A DNA stretch of 64,000 nt, from assembly GCA_014529385.2 (NCBI GenBank), contig CM043942.1:48032244-48096243 (forward strand). Direction: 5' to 3'. The stretch's first letter is position 1. Every line of letters begins with the position of its first letter. The translations under genes and the position numbers were made by a program. The notes under the pieces were generated by a model. That model saw nothing but the letters and a program-made list of their open reading frames with translations, was not told where the DNA came from and did no database searches. The DNA comes from Adiantum capillus-veneris (Eukaryota > Streptophyta > Polypodiopsida > Polypodiales > Pteridaceae). Below are positions 23,211-35,038 of this stretch, in pieces.

Positions 23211-23615
23211 ATTTGGTTTCTCTTTTCTCGCTTAAGAAGAGATGTCCTTAAGTAGCCTATAAATGGTTGGTTTTGTTAATTATATTAGGGTAAGTGGGAA
23301 TGGGATCTAGTAACGGTTTTGTTGCAGCCCACTATGTGGGGTATGGTGCACACCTCGGGAGCTTTGGTCTTAATAATGGAGTCTCTTTAGACTTGCCTAC
23401 GGCTTTACCATTATGGAGCCATAAGAAGTCTGAAAGGAGCTATCCCTCGGCAATGCTGCAATATTAGACCCACCCCACTACTCTCTATAATTAACCGAAT
23501 TCGAGCCGTGGGTATAGATACTTAAGAGCCGAAAGTTTCAAAGGCTAAGGGGAGTAGCAACTAAAGTTTTGAATTGCCAAAAAGTACATTAAACAAACAT
23601 ATAAGTTTAATTAAC

Positions 23616-24547
23616 ATGGCCGACAATAATCAAGAGAGTAGAATGAACATTGATAGCTTTGATTTTGCACGTGAAGGTGCTAATGATAGTGCCCCCATGT
23701 TTGTTAACTACCTTGTTACTAGGTTGCAGCAAGCCATGGGTAACCCTACCTTGCAAGCCGAAGTCACTCAACAACTTCGTGCTTATGGGATAACCCTTCC
23801 TCTTCAAATAGGAGAGAGAGCTTAGGAGGTCTCTTGAAGAGACTCCGAAAAGAAGACTCTCTCCCATTCGAGAGGAGGAATCCAAGGAACGAGAAAGCAC
23901 TGAATCCCTAAGTTCATATGAAGATTTGGCTCCAAGAAGACGGCGGTCTAGGCGATTGCCAACACCTCCCAAGAGGAAATCTTCAAACCATAGTCCGTCT
24001 CCTTGACACTCTGAACGGGAAGAGAGGAAACCAAGGAAGAAAAGGGCAAGGAATAGGTCACCCTCTTCTCCTTCTTCTTCACCTTCCTCCTCTTTTGATG
24101 AAAGCTATGGCTATTCTCCTAGGGAATACAAGAGGTGAGGACATACCTATCGTTCTTGCCCCCAAAAAAAATGCTCGCGATGGGACTCCTAGAGCTTTCG
24201 CCATCGAAGCTCCAAAAGAGGACGTTCATTGCAAAGGAGTAGCTGTCTCCTATGCATGGGGAAAGATAAGAGAGCATGATGCCTTCATCTTGTTTGATGC
24301 TGACTCTACTCACAACTTCATATCAACGGAGCTGGCCACCAAGTTGGGCATTCAAGCTTTCAAGATGGGAGATACTGTAACGACCGATGCAGCTTTCAAG
24401 GGACAGCAAGCCTCCGTTACTCCCTTGATTGGGAAGTTGAGGCTTGTTCAAAGCTATGTCGACAAAGAAGACTTCTTCATCTCTCCTCTCCAACATGAGG
24501 ATGCTATCCTAGGGGCACCATGGTTCGACGCATGGCTGCCAACATAA
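23616..24547 (+). pseudogene. gypsy A gag-protease with internal deletion
   Basis: Gag starts MADNNQESRMNIDSFDFARE at 23616 and stops at 23825 after a frameshift. DNA similarity to copy B gag continues through the Arg/Ser-rich region to about 24133. There it jumps to sequence next to the protease (RGEDIPIVLAP), so the capsid core and most of the zinc knuckle are gone. The protease part (about 24170-24547) reads HCKGVAVSYAWGK, FILFDADSTHNFIS, GDTVTTDAAF, EDAILGAPWFDAW. In the active-site triplet (normally D-S-G) the Asp at 24296 is kept but Ser and Gly are Ala and Asp. The element cannot make a normal particle by itself. Confidence 0.82.
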
Positions 24548-24769
24548 GTTTGAAAAAAGTATTACTTCATCTTCTACAGGACAAGAAGTATAGTAATAGA
24601 TGCTAATGCTCGGCTCGCACTATTCCACTTGTAAATCTTCCTGTTTTTGAAAAATCATGAAGAGCTTAGTTTCTGCGACACAGATATTTTTGTCAAAGAG
24701 TCTCAAAAAGGTTCTAATGTTTATCAAAAGTAGATGGTAGGAATCAAGAAGAGTTAGACTTGTCTAATT

Positions 24770-26035
24770 TTCTAAAAGGATTCCAAGATGTGTTCAATGA
24801 TGATATCCCTATGGACTTACCTCCAAAACGAGGGGATGATGACCATCCCATTGAGCTTATCCCAGCAAGCTCACAGCCTAACAAACCTCCTTATTGAGTT
24901 TCTCAAGCTCAACAAGAGGAGATCATGAGGCAAGTAATTGGTAGACAAAGGTATGGTGAGGCCTAGCTCCTCTCCCTTTTGTTCTCTCGTATGTGTGGAC
25001 TATCGTGCACTAAACCATATGACTATCAAAAATAGATTTCCCGTGCCTCGAGTAGAAGATCTGTTTGATAAGCTACAAGGCTTTACCTATTTCAGTAGGA
25101 TTGACCTTAAAAGTGGCTATCATCAAATAAGATATCCTAAAGACCGCGTTTCATACAACGTCCGGTCTTTATGAATATCTAGTCATGCCTTTTGGCTTGA
25201 ACAACGCACCATCCATGTTCAATCGTCTAATGGAGAAGATCTTTAGGCCTTACTGTAAATTTGCTGGAGTGTTCTTCGATGATATTATCATCTACTCCAA
25301 GTCTTTGGAGGAACATAACAATGATTTGTCAAGCGCTAAGGAAGAATAATCTTTTTCTCATCCAAAAGAAAAGCAATTTTTTCCTCCAAAAGATTCAATA
25401 CTTAGGTCATATTATCTCTCAAGATGGTATCCGAATGGATCTATCAAAGTTAGAGGTAATAAAAGCATGGCATAATCCAAGGAATCTACATGAGCTAAGA
25501 AGCTTTATAAGTATGTGTGCATACTATAGATGCTTGATAGCAAAATTATCTCAAATAGTAGGACCATTACTTAACAAAAAAGAACGTTAAGTATTCATAG
25601 ACTGCTAAGGAGCAAAATTCTTTTGACAAGCTCAAAGAGAAGCTTACCTCCCAACCAATCCTCATGATTCCGGATCTCTCAAAACCATTTATGGTCCAAT
25701 GTGATTCTTGTGGTGATTGCCTTGGAACAGCCTTGGTTCAAGAAGGGCACGCCATAGCATATGAGAGCCGAAGGCTCAACACAAACGAACGTGTCCTACA
25801 CATCTATGAGAAAGAGCTTTTAGTTGTTATTCATGCCCTAGACACGTGGAAGCACTATCTATTGGGGACTCCATTTATTCTACGAACCGACCATAAAAGT
25901 CTCAAGTACTTCATGATGCAGACCAAGCTTTCCGACAAACAAATGAAGTAGGCAAATTTTCTTTTGCAATTTAATTTTCATATTGCTCACATTGCTGGTA
26001 AGCACAATCAAGTGGCTGATGCACTTTCACGATGA
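24770..26035 (+). pseudogene. gypsy A reverse transcriptase and RNase H, frameshifted
   Basis: RT pieces in order: [20 protein letters not shown] (24938), [40 protein letters not shown] (about 25065), then after a frameshift MPFGLNNAPSMFNRLM and FDDIIIYSKSLEEH (catalytic DD box, about 25277). Another shift leads to YLGHIISQDGIRMDLSKLEV and LRSFISMCAYYRCLI. RNase H (25664-26035) has QCDSCGDCLGTALVQEGHAI, YESRRLN, EKELLVVIHALDTWKHYLLG, TDHKSLKYF and HNQVADALSR, with a stop after KQMK. The order RT, RNase H, integrase is the Ty3/gypsy arrangement. Confidence 0.88.
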
Positions 26036-26050
26036 CCAAAGGGTAATGCA

Positions 26051-27535
26051 GTGTCAATAGCTACTCACAATGATCTGTCTTCTATGATAGACGAGTATGC
26101 TACTGACCTTGACTTTAAAGACGTAATGTCAGCCCTTTCTTTGGGGAAGAAAGAGGAACCATTCACCTTGCAGGATGGTTATTTTCTCCATGGCAATAGG
26201 CTATGTATTACCCATTCCCTTCGTGAGAAAGTCATGTTTGAATCCCATGCTCCTCCCTATGTGGGGCATAGAGGTATTCAACCTACTCTCCGAGAAGTAG
26301 AGACATACTTCTATTGGCCTACCATGAAAGTGGACATACAAGAGTATGTTTCCAAATGTGTAGTATGCCAAAAGACTAAGTATGATAGAGGGAAGCAACC
26401 TGGATTACTCCAGCCATTGACAATCCCTAATTCACCATGGGAGAGTATATCCATAGATTTTATCTTTGGATTACTCAAGTCTATCCATGGGAATACGGAG
26501 ATATGGACAATACTCGACAGGTTTAGCAAGCAAGCACACTTTATTCCTATAAAAAAGACTATTAAGGCACACCAAATGGCTACTCTCTTCATATCTCAGA
26601 TTTTCAAACACCATGGATTTCCAACATCCATCGTGTCAAATAGAGATCATAGAATGACCAGTAATTTCTGGAAGGGTCTCTTTGAAATTTTAGGTACAAG
26701 ATTGAATTTCTCTTCGGCCTATCACCCACAAACGGATGGCCAAAGTGAGATAGCCAATCTTACAATACTTGATCTACTAAAGACTTATGTTACAGAAGTA
26801 GATCAATGCTCACAATGGGAAAGGTATTTACCTCTTGTAAAGTATGCGTACAATAATACTGTACATACTTCTATAGGAAAAGCACCTTTTGAAATCATTG
26901 AGGGAAGATCTAAAAGTCCCTTGCTACTTAAGGTACATGGGAAGATCTTCGCTGCTGATGAGTATAGTCGTGACCTACAAGAATCTTTTCAAAAGATTAA
27001 GGAGGCTATATCCATCTCTCAACAAAGGCAAAAAGTTGTTGCCGATAAGCACAGAAGGGCATTAACGTTCAAAGAAAACGATTGGGTCTTACTCAAGTTC
27101 CCCAAGGCTCGATTAAGGCAAACGAAGGGCAAAAATCCTACGGGCCATCAAAAGTATTATGCTAAACTAGAAAAAAGATACTATGGCCCTTTTCAAATTT
27201 TGAAGCCAATCAACGAGATGGCTTACCAACTTAAATTGCCCAACCATTGGCTCATACACAATGCTTTTCATGTGAGTCTACTTAAGCCCTACAAAGGAGA
27301 GCCACCAAGTGAACCAATTATTGAAGACCCTCCCAAAGTAGAAGATCAAGAAGAGGTGCTACAACCCGAAGCTGTCCTTCGACATGAAGATAAGGTACTG
27401 CGACATGGTAAGATTATCCATCGGTATCTTATTAAGTTCAAAACTATCCTTTTGAAGATGCTAAAATGGATGCAAGGAGTACAACTTAAGGATAGTATGA
27501 ACCTTATCAATGCTTACAATGCTACATTAGAGTAA
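26051..27535 (+). CDS. gypsy A integrase, open but with a catalytic change
   Basis: An open frame of 494 residues covers the integrase. The zinc-binding HHCC is H66, H73, C103, C106 (ESHAPPYVGH, CVVCQKTK). The catalytic core has D136 (SISIDF), then position 197 in IVSNRDHR, then E233 in YHPQTDGQSE. The second catalytic residue is normally the first Asp of SDRD, but here it is Asn. Copy C keeps SDRD. The C-terminal domain has GPFQILKP and FHVSLLKPY, followed by a chromodomain-like tail (VLRHEDKVLRHGKIIHRYLI). The frame is the best preserved in this element, but the D-to-N change should stop strand transfer. Confidence 0.88.
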   Translation: MSIATHNDLSSMIDEYATDLDFKDVMSALSLGKKEEPFTLQDGYFLHGNRLCITHSLREKVMFESHAPPYVGHRGIQPTLREVETYFYWPTMKVDIQEYVSKCVVCQKTKYDRGKQPGLLQPLTIPNSPWESISIDFIFGLLKSIHGNTEIWTILDRFSKQAHFIPIKKTIKAHQMATLFISQIFKHHGFPTSIVSNRDHRMTSNFWKGLFEILGTRLNFSSAYHPQTDGQSEIANLTILDLLKTYVTEVDQCSQWERYLPLVKYAYNNTVHTSIGKAPFEIIEGRSKSPLLLKVHGKIFAADEYSRDLQESFQKIKEAISISQQRQKVVADKHRRALTFKENDWVLLKFPKARLRQTKGKNPTGHQKYYAKLEKRYYGPFQILKPINEMAYQLKLPNHWLIHNAFHVSLLKPYKGEPPSEPIIEDPPKVEDQEEVLQPEAVLRHEDKVLRHGKIIHRYLIKFKTILLKMLKWMQGVQLKDSMNLINAYNATLE

Positions 27536-27538
27536 GTA

Positions 27539-27796
27539 AATGTAAAAATTTCTTTTGAATGACCAATGTTTTTGTCTTATAAGAGTAGTTCTCTTTTTAT
27601 TGTGCACAAATATAAGTAGTATGCATGCTTAGAATCATGTTTGGTTGACGACGTCTCTCAAACACCAAGTAGAACTTGTCATTCTACTTTGGCATTATGA
27701 TATGGACTAAAGAGCAGACATGCTTGCGGAAGCTATGTCTCCCAAGCACCAAATGGATTAGTCATCCATCTTGGAATGATGTCATAGGGTAAAAAG
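27539..27796 (+). other. gypsy A 3' non-coding region, first part
   Basis: No gene. This is sequence between the integrase stop and the solo LTR insertion; it continues at 28513-28594. Confidence 0.7.
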
Positions 27797-28392
27797 TGTT
27801 AAGTATGGAGCCAGATTTACCCCTTTGTAATTTTTTGTGGTAAAAGCGCACATTTGTAAGGCCCCCATTATGAGGAGAAGCCATCGTGCGTGAAGGAAAA
27901 TCACTCACCGGAAATAAAAATCACTCGCCGGAAACCAAAATTTTCACAACCAAAAATCAGGGGCCGGAATATTATGGCCGGACGGTGGCCGAAAAGCAGT
28001 CGGTTGGCCGTTGGCCGGTGGCCGGTGGTCACAAGAAGTCAATGGTCGGTGGACCGGTGGCCGAATTCAAAAGCGGATTTGTCTACACAAGGGCGGCCAC
28101 ACATAGGCGGATTGGAGAGTCCGCTTTGGACTTATTCACACAAGGGCGGCTACACATGGCTGCCTCTCATAAGAGAGGGCAACCCTTTTGGCCTATAAAA
28201 GGAGGCCATTTCTACACACATTTCATAGTGTGAAGTTGATGCAACAAGGTGGTGTGAGAGGTGGTGAGAGAAGCAAGGCGGGAGCCAAAAGGGTATAATC
28301 TCTTTTAAACTACATCTTGTTTTGAAGACTAAAGCCAGTGTGCTGCTGCTTTCCCTGGACGTAGCCCACATTGGTGAACCCACGTATATCGT

Positions 28393-28436
<44 letters not shown>

Positions 28437-28507
28437 TATGTAAATCTGTCTCTCTCCATTAAGTAATCTACTCAATTATCTATTTAGCTACGTCTTATTT
28501 CCTAACA
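27797..28507 (+). mobile_element. Solo LTR of the copia family (711 bp)
   Basis: Starts TGTTAAGTATGGAGCC and ends TTCCTAACA. Both flanks are AAAAG (27792-27796 and 28508-28512), a clean 5-bp target duplication. No internal sequence follows, so it is a solo LTR left by recombination between two LTRs. TATA box TATAAAAG at 28194-28201; (CT)n run at about 28398-28432. The same family is complete at 43097-48579. Confidence 0.95.
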
Positions 28508-28594
28508 AAAAGGGACCCTCTACCCGCTAAGTAACGTAGACTAATGACTAAGAATTTATCTCTTCTACCTCATAGTCGAGGACGATTATGATTT

Positions 28595-28608
28595 CAAGAG
28601 AGAGGAAA
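28595..28608 (+). promoter_or_regulatory. Polypurine tract of gypsy A
   Basis: CAAGAGAGAGGAAA directly before the 3' LTR start TGTCATAAAATC. Copy C has CAAGAGAGAGGTAA at the same place. Confidence 0.85.
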
Positions 28609-28759
28609 TGTCATAAAATCTAATATCTACCTATTCCAAAAAGACTTTCTCATATTGAATTGATCATTTAATATGGGAGAGATAAATGGAAATAAGAGGT
28701 AGAATATAGACATGTGCTTACAGATCTATCTCAACAAGGGGCCAATGGTAAAGGGGCTC
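28609..28759 (+). repeat. 3' LTR of gypsy A, left part
   Basis: TGTCATAAAATCTAATATCT to AAAGGGGCTC, matching the 5' LTR from 21592. It ends at the E1 target site GGCTC (28755-28759). Confidence 0.93.
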
Positions 28760-29302
28760 TGTTAACCCTCACGGCACACGGACACCCTATGATCTATAAA
28801 CGTTGTATTATTTAGAGTCAGGTACCGAGCTTGTCGGTCCAATAGGGAAAGGTAGAGTGATCGCCGATGAGAGGCGCACTTTAACTTGGACATTCAAGGG
28901 ATTAGTTGGTTAAGCATGGGCGCCCAAGTGTGAATGGGGTGAGCTCCTATAAAAGCCAACTAAACCTAATTTTTACTTATTCTCTCATTTGTGCAATTGA
29001 AGAGTGCTCTTGCTCCATCTCCATCTTCTTCTTCTTCACCTCCTTGTGTGTGTGTGAGAGAGAGAGAGAGGGAGAGTGTGTGTGCGATCGAGCATTACGA
29101 AGGCACGACGGCGGCGAAGCGGTTGAGCGCGGCACGACCGCAGCTTCTTCTTCATCGCGGCGAGGAATCCACCACGAAGGCGAGCGTAGAGCGGTGAGTG
29201 ACACACCCTTTGTTTTCTTGAGCTTGCTAGTTTAGGCTTGTTGTGTGCTTGGAGCCGTTTGTGGCTCGCACACGGTGTATTGGCAAGTCCCTTGCTTCGA
29301 CA
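28760..29302 (+). repeat. 5' LTR of E1
   Basis: TGTTAACCCTCACGGCACAC to CTTGCTTCGACA. TATA box TATAAAAG at 28948-28955. A strong splice-donor-like GCGGTGAGTG lies at about 29191. The last 19 bases of the 3' LTR are missing here; the sequence goes straight into an A-rich leader. Confidence 0.88.
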
Positions 29303-29866
29303 AAAAGAAAAAAAAAATTCTGAAAAAAATATTTTTTTAAAAAAATAAAAAAACGAAAATTAAAAATGCGAGCGAGCGGGCGGCTAAATTTTTCGAAAAT
29401 AAAAAACGTGACGACGGGTTGGTTTGTATAAAAGATAGATCGGGATCATTTTCCCAAGCCCAAGCCCAAGCCCAGGCCCAGGCCTCAGTCCTCAATCTTA
29501 TGATATATACTAGACTCACTCTTATATATATACCCTACTCCCTCAAGAGAGAATGAGAGCATGTGGGACAAGTCCTCCACTCTCCTCCTTTCTCTTCCCA
29601 CTTGCACCCTTAGACTTTCTAGTTTGAGCCTAGTTCCCTACTGGAAATTGACAGTTTTAGGGATTCCGAGGGCATAGAGTGACCAAACGGAGGGCTGTAA
29701 AGCACGGCACGACCCTCTGACCGATACGCTCGTTTCGAGCTATCACACGGCCCATTCCACGACACGTTCTAAAAAATCTAGCAAAAAAACAAACAAAAAA
29801 CACGCTAAAAACTAGTCACAAGGCCTCCTAGAGCAGCTTTTTGACACCTTAGGGTATCAAAAGCAC
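29303..29866 (+). other. E1 leader (untranslated)
   Basis: A/T-rich at first (29303-29350), then a CCCAAG-type short repeat at about 29453-29483 and T/C-rich sequence. No standard PBS (TGGTATCAGAGC or TGGCGCC type) directly follows the LTR. Confidence 0.6.
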
Positions 29867-31618
29867 ATGCACTTACGCTCTGGGCGGGTGCTAGAACACG
29901 AGCATATTGAGGGTGCCTCTGTTCATACGGACACCCATTACCCATCCACGATAAGCTCTAGACCCTCAGCGGGGACACAAGGTAGCACCACCCAAGACCC
30001 TAAAATAGCCGCTAGTGATTCCTCCTCCGACTCAGAAATCATGGAAGCATACCCTAACCAAAACACTGAGAGAGAAGGCCATGCACCTCCCGAAGCTCCA
30101 CAGCCTAGTACTAGTATGTTTAGCCGTTTCATGGAAACATTAGGTAGAGCTACTCGCTCGGAACTTGATGCAAATGAAGCACACGAAGGGAGTGGGGAAG
30201 TGGAATCTCCTTTCACATCGCACGTGGACCCCACACCCCCAAAGAGTGTCCATGTGGATATCCTACCAACTTCTTATCAAGAAGGCCCTGTTGAGCTACC
30301 TCCTTCAGAAGTTCCCTCTAGAGTACCGTTGGTGACAAGTAAAACCACGGGGAGCCACATTGCTTCTACCTCACAAGAAACCGTTAACACGTCAACTCTA
30401 GAAGGATTGTTCATTAATGATCATTGGACATACGACCTCCACACTGAGGTGTTGACGGATCTACACTCTGGCCACGCCTACCATGTAGGATGGATAGAGA
30501 TTGTACAATCCACCTCTAGTGCCACGAGCATCGAAGATCAACAGAAAATGATATGTAATGTTATCCATGGCATTATTCAATCAGAAAGGCAAAACCGAGG
30601 GGTAAATATACTCTCAACTGGCCCCATGAGATTTCTGGATACGAGCAAGGCTCAACAGCCTACTCTATCACAAATGGAGACTCCTCTAATGAGCCCCATG
30701 GACCCATCTTACGTCATTTCACCTGGGGTCTCTATGCAATCTGAGCCTCCGAGCAAAAACTTTAGCTTCCCTAACTTGGCTCAACCCTCTATTAAGGAAA
30801 ACACAGTGCTCACTCCAGGGATAAGCCTGACAGAAAATGTACCGATAACATCTACGGTTAGCGCAGTGCCACTACCTAGTGTCGTAGTACCTAATATGGG
30901 GCCTCGACCGTATGTGCCTCTAGCCCCTTATGCACACATGGCCCCCACACCTCCAATTGTACCACTTGCTTATGCTCCTCGAGTGCCGCTCCCTAGCCCT
31001 TATCCGAGTGGACCTATGCCCGGTTATGTTCCATATCCTGCATCATCCACACATATGCCAAGACCGGTACCCATCCCTCTCCCACATATGATTCCAAGAG
31101 TACCTCCACCGGCCCTGCCTCCTCACATAGGTGACTTGGCAGCGTTTGCTCAAACCATAGGTCGATCTATCGCGGAAAATATGCGTCACGCATCTATTAG
31201 AGAGCCTAGAAGTAAGGCAGTACAAATTGCCAAACTCACGCAAAAATTCAATGGGGACGAAGATGCTAGAAAACACATTGAAGTGTTTGAACAAGTATGT
31301 GATTCCTTAGGGGAACGCAACGAACTACATAAGTGCAATGCCTTAAGCTTGACATTAAGTGGGAAGGCTGGAGATTGGTATAGGACCCTAAGGGTGGACA
31401 AGAAAACAATCTACCCTACCCTTCGAAGGTTGTTTCTAAAGGAGTAGTAATACGAGAAGGTGTGCTTTGGGGTGTAGCATCTCAGCTACAGAAGGCCGAA
31501 CGTAAGGAAGGAGAGTCAGTAAGGGACTTCATTAGTCGTCTAAAGCACTTAAACTCTTCGCTGCCCTGTAAATGAGCGCTTCAACAATAACCAACTGCTT
31601 GATCGATTCATTCGAGGG
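29867..31618 (+). pseudogene. E1 gag, N-terminal and capsid part
   Basis: A 526-residue open frame (29867-31447). Residues 1-410 are low-complexity, Pro/Ser/Thr-rich (for example YVPLAPYAHMAPTPPIVPLA). Residues about 420-526 match the retrotransposon gag domain: AKLTQKFNGDEDARKHIEVF, CNALSLTLSGKAGDWYRTL. Two stops end the frame at 31445. The rest of the domain is readable in another frame (KAERKEGESVRDFISRLKHL), and the original frame returns near 31590 (LLDRFIRGLR). Two offsetting frameshifts therefore separate this from the next frame, which is in the same phase. Confidence 0.85.
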
Positions 31619-34069
31619 TTGAGGAATGAAGGAATCTATAATGGACTAGTGATTAGAGGTATCACAACCTGGGAAGATGTCACTGCCAATGCAATCCAAT
31701 TAGAGGACAACTTGATGATAGCAGGCATGAGGGTGTCTACTGACACGAGATCCACTAGCTCACAAGCCATTGAGTATGAACCCATGACTGCAAAGCCCAT
31801 TGCCAATGAGCCAAAGGTATTTGAGACATTCTTGACAGACCTCACCAAGGCAATCCAAGAGTCTCTTAAGGATAATCGACCCCCTCAAAATAGTCACATG
31901 TATCCAAGAAGGGAGCAACAATGGTGTTCCATTTGCTTAGGTCCACATAGCACTAGTGAGTGCCCTACGTTTAGAGTAAAATTTAATGGAACTTGCAACG
32001 CATGTGGTAGGTATGGTCACCAAGCTAAGGATTGTTTAATGATCAAACGTATGATGGCAAATAGACCACCTGTAGCCTGGACGGATGCACCTCGAGCTCC
32101 TGTATTGATGCCTACTCCACCTGTTGAGCAACTACCGCAACACATGGTCCCTAGATCTCAAAATGTTGTACAAGCTACACCGCTACCACCTCCTGTGCTA
32201 GGACCGCAGCCCCCGCATCCAAGAGTCGCCCCTATGAACCAAGTGGGTTGCGAGCCATCAAATGCTTATGCAGATGGCTGTGAGGAGGAAATAGACACTA
32301 GTATTGCCTACGGACTTGATACATTGGAAGAGTGTCCTATATACTACATGGAAGATTGTTGGGGACAAGTCAAGCCGGTTTATCAAGCTGCTGCTCTCGC
32401 ATCCAGAGGTCAAAATATCAACACCCAGGCTAGGAGGCCACCTCTTCAATGCTACGAGTGTGGTGGACCACATCGAGCAGCGGAGTGCCCTATTAGGCTG
32501 CAAAAGAATGCTGCACAGATGCAAATGAATCAAGGGAGCACGTCTGCAATGCCAATACTCACATGTAATCGTTGTGGCATAGATCACTTGATTGCCCAAT
32601 GCCCCTATAACCCAAATGCGCCTAAAATCACACCCCTGAATTTGGTCGAAATTGCTAGTGTGACATCGCCAATACCACCCGTCGCACCCGCTTATGCGAT
32701 TACACGGTCCATGCTTCAAGGGCCAGGACATATCCTCGAAGAGAGAGATACCGCGTCAGTTATCCAAGCAAAGAAAAAGAAGACACGAAGGAAGAAGTCG
32801 CAGAATACGGAAAATTCAAAGCCAAGTTCCAAAACAAACATAGGAACAGGAGATGACCCCGTGTATATGAATGACCTCGAGGATGATTCAGATTCAGTCG
32901 AGACAATGGAGACTAGAACCAATACCACAAAGGGAAAGACCGACAAAGAAAACCGTAACATGGAACCAAATGAAAACCGAATAAGAGAAAACCATAAAGA
33001 GCCTCTGAAAACACCACAAGTGTTTCCAAATCCAATCCAAGACCCCCAAGATAAACCGCAGGGGCAAAAAGGGAAGAATCGTAAAAAGAAGATTGGGACG
33101 TACCCAAACCCAGTAGACGAGATTGAGCAGGTGAAACATCTAAGAGGTTTAGTGGAGGAGACTCAAAGGAAACTAGAACCAGAACCCATGCATGTCAAAA
33201 TTCATGACACAGTGTTTCCCACGCAAGTTCATCCACCCCACATGAACCATAGACCGTTAGCCATATCTAGTATCATCCAAGAAGGGAGTGAGGACGGGAC
33301 ATCAGAAAGTGAGCATACACCCTTCTTGTTGGAAAGGATGTTTAACGAAGGAATACCTGATCCCATTGAGGAATATGAGATTCCATCCTCACCAGTTCCT
33401 AGTCAAGGACCTACACCCTGCAAAACGCCAATGAATGTTGCCAAACTAGTGGACTTCATGTCTTCTGAGGTCCGAACCACGATCATAGCAAAGCTGTATG
33501 GAGATCCTGAGTTATTCCTTGCACTTCGAGCATTCCTTAACGGAGAGCTACGAACGGGATTACCGCAGTTTGCGCAACCAAATAGGCCTGACTCGATTAT
33601 GATTGATGAGGAAAATCATGTGCAATCACTTGACTTAGATGGACACGAGTCTGTGATCGAGGTACCCATTAACGAATTAGGGCAGTATTTTGAAGGCGAC
33701 GAGTCTAATGCGACCCTACCCATCACTACCAAGGGATTAACTATAAAGGGAATTCTTGATGGTGGTGCGGGAGTTAGCATCGTTACAAAAGATTGTTGGG
33801 AATCCATGGGAAAACCCCGCCTCAGTGTTACTAACATTGTGGTAAAGATGGCAAATGGTACCATAGCCAAACCTATGGGGATGCTCAAGGATCTTAAGAT
33901 CAAAGTAATTGATTCAAGTTGTAATGGATTCATTTTAATGTTTATGTATATGAAATTTTATGTATATTACATTTTAGGGAAGACCAGAATGGGAAGCAAA
34001 TGGATGATTGGTCTAAAAATCATGTCTATTTGCAATTCCAAGACTCTGTCCTTAGAGTGGATTTGGTGA
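31619..34069 (+). pseudogene. E1 gag C-terminal part with four zinc knuckles and protease
   Basis: An 816-residue frame. Zinc knuckles: CSICLGPHSTSEC (about residue 102), CNACGRYGHQAKDC (about 125), CYECGGPHRAAEC (about 278), CNRCGIDHLIAQC (about 316). One is the classical CX2CX4HX4C; three have a shorter CX2CX3HX4C spacing. A Lys/Glu-rich linker follows. The retroviral-type aspartic protease is at about residue 712 (ILDGGAGVSIVT, normally D-S/T-G), with VKMANGTIAKPMGML after it. Frame loss occurs near 33940 inside the protease. Having four nucleic-acid-binding knuckles is more than the usual one or two. Confidence 0.85.
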
Positions 34070-35038
34070 CTGGTAAGGTACACCCCTTAGGGAGTAAAAC
34101 CATTATTGATCATCGCTCTGACACCACAGTTCACTCGGCCCCACTACAATATTGTTACACTTGTAAGAAGGATACAGACATTGGCCAAGATTCTCCTTAC
34201 ATGGATGTGTTACCGGGTATGACGGAATCAGACAATGTGGATTGGGTCCACCTAGCATCAACCATAGACACTTGGGGAAATAGGGGGACGACCTGGGTAA
34301 CACATGAGGGGGATGAAATGTGTATACCCTTAAATATGCTACAAGCAATGCATATCGCTTCTGACAAGACTCATCCTAATGTAACGAAGAAAACATACAA
34401 GTGGGTCCCTAAAACTTCTTTAGTGACCATATCTAGTGCTAAAAAACAGAAGCCTTGTAAGAAACGTACCACTCGCTCCAAGAAAAATAAGAAAATGTTG
34501 CGATGGATCCCTAAACAACTATTGGAAGCCCAAGGCTACTATCAAGGAAATGATCAAATCTGGGTACCAAAACGTAGATTGTGCTCTTACCTATCACCTG
34601 ACCCAAGTGAGCCCAATCCCATAGTTCCAAAACAAATCAATGATCGTGAAAAGAAAAAAAATCACAGAATGCTACACACCCGCTCCCGAGCTAGTTTGGG
34701 TACCAAAGAAAGAACGATTTGTTCCACCTAGCTCAGGAAGGGGGGAGTCCCATGAAGATTCTAGCTCCTCATGTAATACATCCATAGAGGTAAAAGCTTC
34801 TACACCGCCTCCATCTATAGTAATGGACCTCAATGAAGCTACAAAAGAATCCACACCTCCCAGTGTTCAAGAATCACCTAATGAACCACTTCAAGTTCGA
34901 TCCTGGGAGAGTACCTTACCACCCTTGCAGCTTGACGAGGCACCTAGGGTAATAGAAAACTACTGGCAAAAATCCTCACCTATTAACAACTGGAACAATT
35001 GGTTTCAAAGAGTGACAAGCTCATTTCAAACGGTATGA
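34000..35038 (+). pseudogene. E1 post-protease tail with W-[VI]-P-K repeats
   Basis: Two frames (34000-34731 and 34640-35038) together continue the protease end (YLQFQDSVLRVDLVTGKVHP). They then give a basic region with four spaced copies of a W(V/I)PK motif: YKWVPKTSL, LRWIPKQLL, IWVPKRRL, VWVPKKERF. The final part is Ser/Pro/Glu-rich. RT should follow a gypsy protease here, but none does. I do not know a function for the repeats; similar WVPK pieces occur in some plant copia Gag proteins. Confidence 0.6.

Noticed and set aside
28906-29235. Frames shared between 28906-29235 and 36810-37103
   Set aside because: They are the E1 LTR in two copies; Arg/Glu and His/Thr tracts come from simple repeats.
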